This document shows, piece after piece, positions 39,001 through 46,802 of a stretch of DNA of 64,000 nt. A program made the translations under genes and the position numbers. Position 1 is the stretch's first letter. Each line of letters starts with the position of its first letter. Source of the DNA: Collinsella intestinalis DSM 13280 (GTDB taxonomy: Bacteria > Actinomycetota > Coriobacteriia > Coriobacteriales > Coriobacteriaceae); NCBI RefSeq assembly GCF_000156175.1, contig NZ_GG692710.1:478251-542250 (forward strand), in the 5' to 3' direction. Under the pieces are notes generated by a model that was not told the origin of the DNA, ran no database searches, and saw only the letters and a program-made list of their open reading frames with translations.

Positions 39001-39377
39001 AGTTCGCGGACTATGACATCCGCGAGCAAATCTGGCCGCACAATGAGAAGGTCCTCTACACCTCGACGCACGACACCTCGACGCTCGTCGGGTTCTGCCA
39101 GCGGTCGTTCTGCTCCAATGGCGACGAGCAGGGCGCGCGTTACCTGGCAGGCGAAATCATGCGCCATGCGCTTGACAGCCCGGCGACGCTCGTCATGATA
39201 CAGCTGCAAGACCTGCTCTGCCTTGGCGACGATGCTCGCATGAACGTGCCAGGCGTGGCCGAGGGCAACTGGAGCTGGCAGGCCGATGAGGACTTGATCT
39301 GCGATTACGAACGCAAGATCGCCGGAGTGCTCGACGAGACGGGACGTGCCACATCGAGGGCAGGCGCATCGGCATAG
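36066..39377 (+). CDS. GH13 alpha-glucan hydrolase fused to GH77 4-alpha-glucanotransferase (MalQ)
   Basis: 1103 residues from ATG 36066, the first good start after the promoter; no clear ribosome site. Residues 1-110 are a beta-sandwich module. GH13 follows (about 125-560): ERGIVYQIFPDRYARD, nucleophile D352 (GWRLDVAD), acid E381 (LGEVWED) and D456 (GSHDKPR), resembling neopullulanase or maltodextrin glucosidase. From about 655 comes GH77: HITSLPNTGRAGTLG, nucleophile D908 (RLDHFLGF), acid E954 (LIAEDLG) and D1003 (STHDTSTL). All catalytic residues of both halves are present. The pair would trim and rearrange linear or branched dextrins, probably cytoplasmic since no signal peptide is seen. 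Confidence 0.93.
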   Translation: MRLFHNSRRSEYRVPFGAVVAGTTVHLTLRVEDADARFLKGEVRTWVDDRGEELIPMTLGESNTLVASIDCSEPCILWYSFRVTCTDGSMLKVGARDGATGGESVTYTDRADVPSFQITVYKHRKTRPAWYERGIVYQIFPDRYARDEHWLERAQAVVDKPRKGPGKHLVMDWDKPPVYERNEDKSIKSWDFYGGSLEGIRQDLPRLHAMGVTTIYLNPIFEAQSNHRYDTADYLTIDPMLGTEEDFRRLAQDADKLGISLILDGVFNHTGDDSIYFNRFGNYPGKGAWQGEESPWYDAYCWNEDGTYNSWWGIENMPDLNEKSDRVRELLLGENGVVRTWLRAGARGWRLDVADELSDELIEDIKAAVLEERPDGLLLGEVWEDASNKLAYGKLRKYLLGNELDSAMNYPLRDAILGFLVYGENAYQCAERIETLRENYPPEALACCLNLLGSHDKPRIASVLGGGPDESQLPEEERGRFRLDENSMGLAKGRFWLATLMQMTLPGVPSIYYGDEYALEGLSDPGNRRTLPTPDAVHDRDMLNMVRNTIMLRRALPFLVDGTLDAFAYNDDVLCYRRRGSDGQVASVLINHSLSDARSVRVPIEGDFALDLVSGTDLKRGADGCAEVRLWPLGSAVVYSSKEQRLQKPLERGAGVIAHITSLPNTGRAGTLGAPARRFIDHLAATGLRYWQVLPVNPTDSFGSPYAGPSAFAGNPNLLEETSTELKHAFERFKAEGGFTSREFFEFARENEGWLDPYCAFMAVKDAMNGTSRHSWPDELRRYHVDIFADARFADRARYHAFVQFRFEREWTEMLAYAHEKGIEIVGDIPMYVSDDSADAWSEPEMFSLGKDGMPYEIAGVPPDRFSATGQVWGNPTYDWDHMRKDGYVWWLARLRRSFKLYDRVRLDHFLGFHNYFAIPAGGTGADGTWMPGPGIELFQRAFEEFGPLPLIAEDLGILTPGVRALLASCGFSGMDVLEFADYDIREQIWPHNEKVLYTSTHDTSTLVGFCQRSFCSNGDEQGARYLAGEIMRHALDSPATLVMIQLQDLLCLGDDARMNVPGVAEGNWSWQADEDLICDYERKIAGVLDETGRATSRAGASA

Positions 39378-39575
39378 CTGCGAGTGACATGCCCACGAGT
39401 GCGAAGCTCCTGTGGACACGCGACGAGCCTGCGGCGCGTGCCGCCCATCGGCATAAACCCGTCACATCGCGTGGCGCTGTTTTGGGTACAGTTATCCTCG
39501 GAATAACGAAAACGCACAACGGGGCGTCGGGTCTTGGGCCCGGCGCCCCCTCCCTGGAAGAAAGGCAGATACGAC

Positions 39576-39806
39576 ATGGCACGTTATGATTATCGCTGCA
39601 CGGCTTGCGGCGAGGTTTTCGAGGTCGAGCACAGCATGACGGAACGCCCGGAGGTCACCTGCCCCTCCTGCGGCGGCGCAGCCGAAAAGGTGTTCAGCGC
39701 AAGCGGCATCAAGTTCGAGGGCTCGGGCTTCTACAACACCGACCAACGCGCGAGCAGCTCCTGCGCAAGCGCGACCGGCTCCTGCGGCTGCTGTCCCAAC
39801 GCCTAG
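39576..39806 (+). CDS. FmdB-family zinc ribbon protein
   Basis: 76 residues from ATG 39576 (GAAAGG upstream). The FmdB-type ribbon is clear: MARYDYRCTACGEVFEVEH, then CPSCGG and FSASGIKFEGSGFYNTD. A Ser/Cys-rich end (SCGCCPNA) follows. The family is thought to be regulatory, but function is unproven. The 200 bases before it hold a GC-rich hairpin at 39520-39548 and no gene. Confidence 0.85.
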   Translation: MARYDYRCTACGEVFEVEHSMTERPEVTCPSCGGAAEKVFSASGIKFEGSGFYNTDQRASSSCASATGSCGCCPNA

Positions 39807-40131
39807 TAAGTCGCCATCTCGACATGCCCCGGGGTCCCGATTGTCAAATTCGACACTTGTGTGACCAATCAAGCCCGCAAGAGGGTGAAAGCTGACAGCC
39901 GAAAGAACGCGATACGACAAGCAACCCACAAAACTGCAGAATTCGGGCATCCTCGCCTCACGACGCCCTCCACATTGAACGTTGTAGGACCAATTTATGG
40001 GCACAGCGACCCCATAACGGTTACAAAAGTCGAAGATTTGACTATTTTGCAACCGTTCCTCGTACCCCCACCAACCTCAATTTAGAGTCTGTCCCTAAAT
40101 TGAGGTTGGGACTACGGACTATTTCTTGTGC
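39807..40131. other. Non-coding left flank of the decayed island
   Basis: About 325 bases without a credible gene. The only structured element is the palindrome at 40071-40109. Base composition drops toward A+T from about 39840 onward, marking the edge of the atypical segment. Confidence 0.5.
40071..40109. repeat. Palindromic CTGTCCC-family repeat, left edge of the island
   Basis: Fifteen-base perfect arms CCAACCTCAATTTAG and CTAAATTGAGGTTGG around AGTCTGTCC. It is closely related to the palindrome at 63331 (shared ACCTCAATTTAG and CTAAATTGAGGT arms). Confidence 0.8.
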
Positions 40132-40218
40132 CTACACGGCATATTCCAGCGCGAGGCGGTGCTCGTCGGGCGTGAGCCAGCCGAGCGCTTGGGATCGAAC
40201 CCGACAAACAGCACTCAA
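40132..40218 (-). pseudogene. C-terminal remnant of an IS3-type transposase
   Basis: A minus-strand frame ends in RSQALGWLTPDEHRLALEYAV and a stop. The RxxQALGxLTPDE pattern is the C-terminal end of IS3-family integrase-like transposases. No start or catalytic region is present. It adjoins the palindrome at 40071 and is evidence of past insertion. The call rests on about 25 residues. Confidence 0.45.
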
Positions 40219-40231
40219 TATATGAGGACAG

Positions 40232-40480
40232 CTACTTTCGATCCTGCTCACTATGCAGGCGCACAAATTGATAGAAGTCCTCGATGGTTTCGACGTCACC
40301 CTCATGGCTAAGGTCTATGGAGATGTGAAACGTCTCTTCTATCAAGCAAATAAGTGCGATGATGTCGAACGAGTCGGGCTACAAATCGTAGAAGAGCCGA
40401 GATTCCGGCACGATCTCTCGATCTTGCTCTCTGTATCTCTCAACAATATCGACGAATTCTTGCATCTCGATTTCGACCAT
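40232..40480 (-). pseudogene. Acyl carrier protein gene with an in-frame amber codon
   Basis: Translated by hand. From ATG 40480 (AGGTGGG eight bases upstream, 12 bases after the ABC permease stop) the frame reads 33 codons, meets TAG at 40379-40381, then continues in the same frame to a stop at 40232. Ignoring the TAG it is an 81-residue acidic ACP-like protein: EIVPESRLFYDL, TAG, PDSFDIIALICLIEETFHIS. The Ser of PDSFD is where phosphopantetheine would attach. The stop sits just before that site, so the product would be non-functional unless suppressed. It is distinct from the housekeeping ACP at 8525. Confidence 0.7.
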
Positions 40481-40491
40481 TCTTATCCCAC

Positions 40492-41295
40492 CTAGTAATG
40501 CAATAGATTCCCATCTTTTTTTGCCCTGAAAAGCAAGAATCTGAAGACAATATAGCCTAGAGCCAACCAGGCAAGCGAAGAGGCGCAGAGCCGAACCGCG
40601 GGCTCAACAAAGTCGGCACCAATCATGGAAAGCCTAATCAAATCGTTGCAAGCCGTAAGCGGAACCAGCCGCGTGACCGACAGCACAATCGAGTCTGAGG
40701 GAATGGTGTCGGTTACAAACAGTAAGCCGAGCTGGAAGAGAAATAGCAGGGAGCCTACCCTTTTGTACTTAATCGTGGCGCCATTCAGCAAAAGGCCCAT
40801 TCCATACATGCCGAGAGAGCACATCGCTATCGCACCCACGGAGACTCCGCTGACATATAGCCGCAAATCCCACGCGATGCCACCTATAATCGCCACCGCA
40901 AACGCAACGATGCAATTCATCAGCACAGTGCTTAACAGCTCCCCTAGTTGTATGAGAGGCAACGGGCAACATGCATTCAACTTCCGATAGAAAGTTCCCC
41001 TGGAAAGCTCAGCGCTCGTGTTGTTCACGCTGCTGACCAACGCTGAGTTCGCAAACGTCCAGGCGATATATCCCGCAAACAGCAGACTCCTATAGTCCGC
41101 AACACCATATTTCTCAGATAAAGAATGACCGGAACCGGACATCATGAACAGCGTAAGTATCACGGTGTAGACCACGATATCCGAGACGAAAGATGCGCGG
41201 TACCTAAATGCCCCCGACAGCTCCACCCTCGCCGTCCAGAGCAACGCCCTCACTTGGCGAACAACCGAAGCCAGCGAACCACTTGAAGAGTTCAT
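40492..41295 (-). CDS. ABC-2-type membrane permease
   Basis: 267 residues with about six hydrophobic helices (for example VVYTVILTLFMMS, LSTVLMNCIVAFAVAIIGGIAW, LLFLFQLGLLFV) and no ATPase. It overlaps the ATPase gene by four bases, forming an exporter with it. Its codon use is less GC-biased than neighbours, with many A/T-ending codons, as expected of acquired DNA. Substrate unknown; the adjacent ACP and ligase remnants suggest an acylated molecule. Confidence 0.8.
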   Translation of the reverse strand: MNSSSGSLASVVRQVRALLWTARVELSGAFRYRASFVSDIVVYTVILTLFMMSGSGHSLSEKYGVADYRSLLFAGYIAWTFANSALVSSVNNTSAELSRGTFYRKLNACCPLPLIQLGELLSTVLMNCIVAFAVAIIGGIAWDLRLYVSGVSVGAIAMCSLGMYGMGLLLNGATIKYKRVGSLLFLFQLGLLFVTDTIPSDSIVLSVTRLVPLTACNDLIRLSMIGADFVEPAVRLCASSLAWLALGYIVFRFLLFRAKKDGNLLHY

Positions 41296-41987
41296 TGCGC
41301 CACCTCACCGAATAGTTCCGAATAGCGGTTTCTAAGCTCATCCTCGGAATGAATGGACTCACGTAAAACCTTCCCCCCGCTCAGGAAAAGCACTGAATCG
41401 GTTACTTTAGAGACGAATCGCAGATCATGGGAACTCACAAGCACGCTCCGCCGGCTCGACACCTTTTGCAATACCTCAACCAGCCTTTCAACATTGGCCA
41501 CATCAAGACCCTCAACAGCCTCATCAACCAAAAGGTAGCGATTCCTAGAAATGACCGCGCTGGCCAGAGACACCAGTCTCTTTTGGCCATAAGAAAGCGA
41601 TTCCGCTGTCTTCCGCCAAAGGGCCTTCAACTCCGGAAACCAGGAAACCACATCGTCAATATCCCCCTGGATATCCCCACGGCCGTACCCATTCAGGGCA
41701 GCAAAATACATCAGGTTCTCCATGACGGTGTTCTTCATATACAGGTTTTTGTCACCCGCAAGGAGAAGGGCCACATCGCTCGTTCCTTCTCCGTCCGAGA
41801 ACAAAACCCGACCCTCGGTTGGCTCCATCAAGCCGGCTATAATTGACATCAGGGTAGTCTTTCCGCTTCCGTTCGGCGCGACAAGAGCGGAAACCCCGCA
41901 GGAGCTAAGAACGAAACTGGCATTATCGATAACGCGCTCCGTCTTGAATGTTCTGACCACATTCTCCACTTCGATCACGACGCTCAT
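41292..41987 (-). CDS. ABC transporter ATP-binding protein
   Basis: 231 residues from ATG 41987, whose ATGA overlaps the end of the ligase frame. Motifs: Walker A APNGSGKTT, signature LSYGQKRLVSLA, Walker B YLLVDEAVEGLD and switch His in VSSHDLRFV. It energises the ABC-2 permease encoded next. The longer frame starting 24 codons upstream overlaps the ligase and lacks a ribosome site. Confidence 0.88.
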   Translation of the reverse strand: MSVVIEVENVVRTFKTERVIDNASFVLSSCGVSALVAPNGSGKTTLMSIIAGLMEPTEGRVLFSDGEGTSDVALLLAGDKNLYMKNTVMENLMYFAALNGYGRGDIQGDIDDVVSWFPELKALWRKTAESLSYGQKRLVSLASAVISRNRYLLVDEAVEGLDVANVERLVEVLQKVSSRRSVLVSSHDLRFVSKVTDSVLFLSGGKVLRESIHSEDELRNRYSELFGEVAQ

Positions 41988-42405
41988 CTCCCTTCGTTGA
42001 CGGGCGAACGTTTGAGCTTTCCGAGCGCGGTCCGCGTGAGCGTTCCGCCTCTCATCCACTCAATTTTCATTACCCGCTCTTGAGTTGTTACTTTTTGGTT
42101 GTACTTCCCAACGTCCGATATGACAGCGTCGCGATCGAAGCCGTCGCCGACCTCAATCTGTGCGCATATTACCGACCGGCTTCCCTCCCTGATACCAATG
42201 ATGCGAACCTCTCCAATCGATGGAAAATCGGAGAGTTGAGATTCGACTACCTCCGGAGCGATCTTCCCTCCGTTATCAAGAACAATCAGGCTGTCGGCTC
42301 GACCACTAACTCTTAGTCGACCATTTTTCAAACAACCCAAATCTGAGGTAACGAAGTGCCCATTAAACTCGTCCCCCTCAAAATATCCTGTATTCCCTCT
42401 CGTTC
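41984..42405 (-). pseudogene. C-terminal remnant of an AMP-forming acyl-CoA/acyl-ACP ligase
   Basis: An open frame of about 140 codons begins just after an in-frame TGA and shows only the C-terminal part of an ANL-superfamily enzyme: GNTGYFEGDEFNGHFVTSDL, the hinge GRADSLIVLDNGGK, and the catalytic lysine motif TRTALGKLKR. The ATP-binding and substrate domains (about 350 residues) are missing; upstream is AT-rich DNA. The intact 3' end overlaps the ABC ATPase start, showing that ligase, exporter and ACP were once one operon. Confidence 0.75.
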
Positions 42406-43102
42406 AAATGACGGCATCTCATGTTCAACACCCCATATCACATAAGCAATTCCAGCAAACCCTATCTCGCAGTTGCACTTTATCTGAGTGGATTATTACT
42501 CTTGTTTTAGATAATTACTATTTGGATTTTATTAATTACAAAATGATTAAAATACCGACAAGTTTGTTGCTGAAAAACGGACCCTCATCCGTTTCCCCCA
42601 CACTGCACAATCCGTCGTACAGGGCAACCGGCCCCTAAAGAAGTGTCTTCAAACGCAATTTCCCTCATGGGAACTCTTGTTGACCTTGAGGGGACGCGAA
42701 TCGTTCGGCATCGAAAGACGGGTCACGCACAAGCGTTCAGCGCTCCTCCCGACCCGCACGTCAGACAGACTTGTCGAACGTTCCTTATAGACACGAGCAG
42801 AACGATCTATCAGCTTGGCCCAAGAAGGACCCCTGCCGTGTCTACTCGCTCCGCTCATGCTTCCTCGGCAACACTGCATCCGCATCGAACTCATTGATCT
42901 CCCAAATCGACCGCTTTGTCGCGTGTTGATGTTCGCTAAGAAGTGGTTCGAATGGTCACCGCTTCTTGAGCATCGCGGTCATTGAGAATTGAGCAGAAAG
43001 AGCACGAGGGCCGCCCCCCCCCGGGGACCAGGGGCGCGGCCCTCGCCGTATGGTGTTCCCGGACGGAGACTTTGCCGAGCCCGCCCGGGAAGGATGGAGG
43101 AG
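42406..43102. other. Gene-free segment, AT-rich then GC-rich
   Basis: 42406-42600 is strikingly A+T rich for this genome (TTTTAGATAATTACTATTTGG type sequence) and has no gene. 42600-42960 returns to mixed composition with short frames I cannot assign. At 43005-43045 a ten-base perfect stem CGAGGGCCGC/GCGGCCCTCG encloses a run of about ten C residues, probably part of the IS21 element's end. Confidence 0.5.
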
Positions 43103-43270
43103 ATGACCGTGCCCCTGGACATGAGGAATGATATACGGTCGATGGACGCCGACGGGGTGCCGAACGCCGAGATAGCGCGAAGGATCCACGCCAGCCGCAA
43201 CGCCGTCGCGAAGTACGCCGACATGGAGGACATGTCGCCCGCCCCGCCCCTGCCCGCCGAGCGCAGGTAA
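43103..43270 (+). pseudogene. istA: N-terminal fragment of an IS21-family transposase (IstA)
   Basis: 55 residues starting MTVPLDMRNDIRSMDADGVP then EIARRIHASRNAVAKYADM, the helix-turn-helix start of IstA. GGAGG lies just before. The frame is cut exactly where the IS3-type element begins (43271), and the rest of istA is not found on its far side, so a deletion accompanied or followed the insertion. Confidence 0.65.
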
Positions 43271-43295
43271 TGTGGCAACGTTTTCTTAGACAGAT

Positions 43296-44066
43296 TCACG
43301 AGATGATCAGGCCCGCCTCCCTGAACTCGACGGTGCTCATGTAGCCCAAGGTCGAGTGGATCCTGAAGTTGTTCTACCAGTTGACCCAATCGAACAGGGC
43401 GGTGCGCAGCCCCTCCTCGGAGCCGAACCTCCTGCCCGCGACAAGCCCCTTTTCAGGATACGGTTCGTCGACTCCACCACGGCGTTGTCGTGCGGGTTGC
43501 CGGGCCTGGAGACCGACCTCGCGATCCCGAAGTCGGCCGGGATCGCGTCGATCTCGGCGTTGCAGAACTCCGGCCCGCGCTCGGAATGGGACGCCTCGAT
43601 CCCATCGAGGGGAAACTCGATGTTCGAGAGCGCGGCCTTGACCAGCGCGGCATCCTTGCGCCGGCCGCATGAGCACCCAATTATCTCCCTGTCGTGCAGG
43701 TCAACCAGCAGGCACGCGCAGCGCCAGCGCGACCCAGCGCGCACGTAGGTGAGGTCGGCGGCGACGTGTGTGCAGGGTCTGCGGCCGTCGAAGCCCCGCC
43801 CGAGGACGTTGGCGGCGTCGGGCGGGGCGGCGGGGCGCGAGACCATCGGCCCGCGCCCGGAATACGCGCTGAATAGGCCGTTCTCGCTCAATATCCTGCA
43901 TATCCTTCGCCTCGAGACGGCGATACCGGACCTCGCGAGCGCGATCTTGAGCCTTCGGTGCGGGCGGGTTGGCGAGCATGTGGTAGCAGGTAGAGCGCGG
44001 CACGCCGAGGATGCGGCACTGCGCTGATACCGGGCAGCGGCCGGCGTTCGCCGCCATCACCGTCAC
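43296..44066 (-). pseudogene. IS3-family transposase OrfB, inactivated
   Basis: The rve integrase domain is recognisable in pieces across frames: N-terminal ILGVPRSTCYHMLANPPAP, then after a deletion of roughly 30 codons with a frame change HRRLKIALARSGIAVSRRRI and the catalytic region THVAADLTYVRAG and RPGNPHDNAVVES. A second frameshift follows at about 43460, and a TGG-TAG nonsense codon interrupts DWVNW at 43374. At least three lesions make transposition by this copy impossible. Confidence 0.8.
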
Positions 44067-44350
44067 TTTCGAGCGAATATCAGCGCCGCTTGTTTTAAGA
44101 CGTCGACCTCCATCTTGAGCCTAGCGTTCTCGCGCTCGAGCTCGATGAGGCGGTTCTGCTCAGGGGTGCGGTTGTCCGCGGCGGCGGTGGAGCCGCATGC
44201 ATGGAGCCGCTGGATCCGGCGGTCCAGTGTGGATTTGCCGAGGTCGTACTCGCGCATCACCTCGGCGCGCGGCTTGCTGGAGTCTACCAGGGCGACTATC
44301 TGCCTCTTGAAGTCCTCGGTGAACTGCCTGGGGTGCTTGGGGTCCCGCAT
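44063..44350 (-). CDS. IS3-family transposase OrfA
   Basis: 95 residues: a helix-turn-helix (FTEDFKRQIVALVDSSKPRA, then MREYDLGKSTLDRRIQRL) followed by a leucine zipper (NRLIELERENARLKMEVDVL), the standard OrfA layout. Reading frame is intact and overlaps orfB by four bases. Without OrfB it could only act as a repressor or DNA-binding remnant. Confidence 0.85.
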   Translation of the reverse strand: MRDPKHPRQFTEDFKRQIVALVDSSKPRAEVMREYDLGKSTLDRRIQRLHACGSTAAADNRTPEQNRLIELERENARLKMEVDVLKQAALIFARK

Positions 44351-44442
44351 GGGCCTCCTTTCCTCGAAGGGCCCTCAGACACTCATCCGACTGTCCAATT
44401 AAGTATAGCCACATCAACTTTTCGCCCGCAGTCCCCTCCAGT

Positions 44443-44464
44443 CTTCCCCTAAATTTAGGGGAAG
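44443..44464. repeat. Perfect 22-base palindrome at the right edge of the island
   Basis: CTTCCCCTAAA joined to its exact complement, ending two bases before the rsmB stop codon. The CCCTAAATTTAGGG core resembles the arms of the CTGTCCC repeats. It may be a diverged member or a weak terminator for rsmB; no T-run follows. Confidence 0.55.
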
Positions 44465-44465
44465 C

Positions 44466-45902
44466 TTATACACGAACAAAGCGGGCGCAGAAATGGCCGT
44501 CGAAGCCGCCCTGGTGCGGGTAGCTCTGGAAGGTCCCGATTGGAATCTCGTGTGCGGCGATGTCCTCGGCCGCACCCGAGTACGCGGGACCGGCGGCGGC
44601 AAGGGCGTCGGACAGCGGCATGGGGGCAAAGCCCTCCCCTTCCGGCGACCCGAGGAACTGGGTGACCACATGGCTGTTCTCGGCACGCAGCACCGAACAC
44701 GTCGCGTAGATGAGCTGCCCGCCTGCACCGACGCGGCACGCGGCCTCACGCAGCAACTCAAGCTGAAGCTCGGGCAGGTCGCGGTCGCACTCCTGTGGCG
44801 TGAGACGCCAGGGAATCTCCCCATGGCGGCGCATGGTGCCCGTACCCGAACACGGCGCATCCACAAACACGGTGTCGAACAGCGCAGTTCGACCCAGCTG
44901 CTCGTCATACGCGGCAAGACACGCGTCCAAGTCGGTGGCATCACCCGCGGCCGTAAAGATCTCCCCCAGCCCCGAGCACTCGATGCGCTGCGCATTCGCC
45001 TGGCATTTACCCTCATACAAGTCGAGCGCAACATGCTCGTGATCAAGATTTCGGCGTTCGGCATGGGCAAGCACCATGAACGTCTTGGTGCCGCGACCGG
45101 CGCCAATCTCGAGGCAAGACCCCTCACGCGTCACCGCGGCGGCAATGAGCTGCGCGTGATAATCGGAGGCGACGGCATCTGCATGCGCAAAGGCATTCGA
45201 ACGCACGAGCTCACTCACGCGGTCGACCGCATACGCCCCGGGAAGCTCCAACGATCGAGCGCCATCGGCGGCAAGGGCATCTTCAACGGCTTCGGAGCGC
45301 AACGGATTGACCTGCACCGCGATGGGAGCAGGCTCGAGCTGGCACGCAAACATGGCTTGCGCGCGCTCCTCCCCCAGCGAGTCGACAATCCTGCGCACGA
45401 GCCATGTGGGCAGACCAGCGCGACGGGCGCACGACACCATCACGCGATGCTGCTCGGAAACATCCTCGGCAGCAAGGAAGGAAACCGTCCCTTCCGCTAC
45501 GCGCCGCAACACCGCATTGGCGAGGCCGGCGGCCCCATGAGCGCACATGCGCGCGAGTTCCACGGCCTGGCTCACCGCGACCTGCGGCGAAGTCCCCAGG
45601 TAGAGCAGCTCATACGCACCAATACGCAGCGCATCGCGCACGTCGGCCGTAAGCGAGCGCGGATCGTCGAGCACACTGTTGAGGGCGTCGTCCAAGCAAC
45701 CGCTGCAACCCGTGACACCCAGCGCGAGACGGCGCGCAAAGGCGGCATCGCGCGAGTCGAGCGAAGCGGATGCGCAGGCGTCGGCGGCGAGCTCGCGAGC
45801 ATAGCGCCCCGACTCGCGGGCGGCGATCAAAATGCGCAGGGCAACAAGGCGCCCCGGAGACAGTTTGGCCGTCTTACTCAAGGCAACCCCATGCCCCGTC
45901 AT
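44466..45902 (-). CDS. rsmB: 16S rRNA m5C967 methyltransferase RsmB
   Basis: About 478 residues. It methylates cytosine 967 of 16S rRNA. The N-terminal NusB-like RNA-binding domain spans about 1-140; the SAM domain has LEIGAGRGTKT, the catalytic motif DAPCSGTGTMRRHG and YATCSVLRAEN. I placed the start at ATG 45902, overlapping fmt by 29 bases; a TTG at 45881 with GGGG upstream is equally possible. Last gene of the def-fmt-rsmB run. Its 3' end touches the palindrome flanking the island, so insertion occurred right after the gene without damaging it. Confidence 0.92.
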   Translation of the reverse strand: MTGHGVALSKTAKLSPGRLVALRILIAARESGRYARELAADACASASLDSRDAAFARRLALGVTGCSGCLDDALNSVLDDPRSLTADVRDALRIGAYELLYLGTSPQVAVSQAVELARMCAHGAAGLANAVLRRVAEGTVSFLAAEDVSEQHRVMVSCARRAGLPTWLVRRIVDSLGEERAQAMFACQLEPAPIAVQVNPLRSEAVEDALAADGARSLELPGAYAVDRVSELVRSNAFAHADAVASDYHAQLIAAAVTREGSCLEIGAGRGTKTFMVLAHAERRNLDHEHVALDLYEGKCQANAQRIECSGLGEIFTAAGDATDLDACLAAYDEQLGRTALFDTVFVDAPCSGTGTMRRHGEIPWRLTPQECDRDLPELQLELLREAACRVGAGGQLIYATCSVLRAENSHVVTQFLGSPEGEGFAPMPLSDALAAAGPAYSGAAEDIAAHEIPIGTFQSYPHQGGFDGHFCARFVRV

Positions 45903-46800
45903 CCTCACGCTGGCCGGCGGCCCAGGACTTGGCGTCCATCTCGCGCTTACCATCCGGCTTGATCGAGATGAGTTCAAGCGAACCATCGGCGCAACCCATA
46001 TAGACACGCCCGCCCTTCACGGTGAACGAGCCGGCTGCCGCACTGGGCGAGGCGGCATCAGCGGCTGCGGCGCGCATCACGCGCACGGGCTTGCCGGCGA
46101 TCACGCAGCGCGCGGGTGCCGCGTTGGAGGAGGCCATAACGCGACGGGTGTTCTCCAGGGCCCCAGCAGCCGGATCGAGGCGCAGCTCCGCCTTGGCGAT
46201 CTTGGCGGCATGCGTCACGAGCGACTCGTCCTGCTCGGTCCAGACGGCCGAACCGTCCGCGATGGCAGGCAGCGTGCTCACCAGCAAATCGCCGCCGAGC
46301 TCGGCCAGCTCGGCCGTCAGCTCGTCGGCGGACTTACCGGGGACCGCGCAACTCGCCTGGGCGCAATACGCACCCGTGTCCACGCCGTGGCCGATACGCA
46401 TGATGGACACGCCGGTCTCGGCATCGCCCTCCAGGATGGAGCGCTGGATGGGAGCCGCACCACGCCAACGCGGCAGCAGCGAGGCATGAACGTTCACGCA
46501 GCCCAGAGGAGCCATGGTAAGCACCTCATCGGGCAGGATGCAGCCGTAGGCGGCAACACAGAAGATCTCGGCCTCGGCAGCGCGCAGGACGTCGAGAACC
46601 TCGGGCGTCATGCGATTGGCCTCCATCACGGGCAGGTCGAACTCGAGTGCGGCCTCCTTCACCGGTGACGGCTCGAGCTTCTTGCCGCGCGAGCGCACGG
46701 CGTCCGGACGCGTGAGCACCAGGGCGACCTCGTGAGCCGCGGCGAGCCTACGCAGGGACGGAACGGCAAAGGCGGGCGTACCCATAAAGACGACGCGCAT
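45874..46800 (-). CDS. fmt: Methionyl-tRNA formyltransferase
   Basis: 308 residues from ATG 46800. It formylates initiator Met-tRNA using 10-formyl-tetrahydrofolate. Signatures are the N-terminal MRVVFMGTPAFAVP and the active-site loop NVHASLLPRWRGAAPIQR with TGVSIMRIGHGVDTG. Begins three bases after def ends. Def removes the formyl group that Fmt adds, hence their pairing. Confidence 0.96.
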   Translation of the reverse strand: MRVVFMGTPAFAVPSLRRLAAAHEVALVLTRPDAVRSRGKKLEPSPVKEAALEFDLPVMEANRMTPEVLDVLRAAEAEIFCVAAYGCILPDEVLTMAPLGCVNVHASLLPRWRGAAPIQRSILEGDAETGVSIMRIGHGVDTGAYCAQASCAVPGKSADELTAELAELGGDLLVSTLPAIADGSAVWTEQDESLVTHAAKIAKAELRLDPAAGALENTRRVMASSNAAPARCVIAGKPVRVMRAAAADAASPSAAAGSFTVKGGRVYMGCADGSLELISIKPDGKREMDAKSWAAGQREDDGAWGCLE

Positions 46801-46802
46801 GG

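Larger units (their letters stand above)
43271..44413 (-). mobile_element. Decayed IS3-family insertion sequence
   Basis: About 1.14 kb bounded by imperfect inverted repeats: both ends begin TGTGGC and carry GACAG at the same offset (16 of the first 23 bases agree). It contains an intact orfA and a broken orfB. No target duplication can be recognised (TAA on one side, TCA on the other), in line with later deletion of flanking DNA. It lies between the istA fragment and the end of rsmB. Confidence 0.8.

Noticed and set aside
40253..40495. Plus-strand 80-residue frame
   Set aside because: It is the complement of the ACP-like frame, which has the better protein signature and operon context.
43005..43045. 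Hairpin with poly-C loop as a terminator
   Set aside because: No T-run and located at an IS21 end; more likely part of the element.
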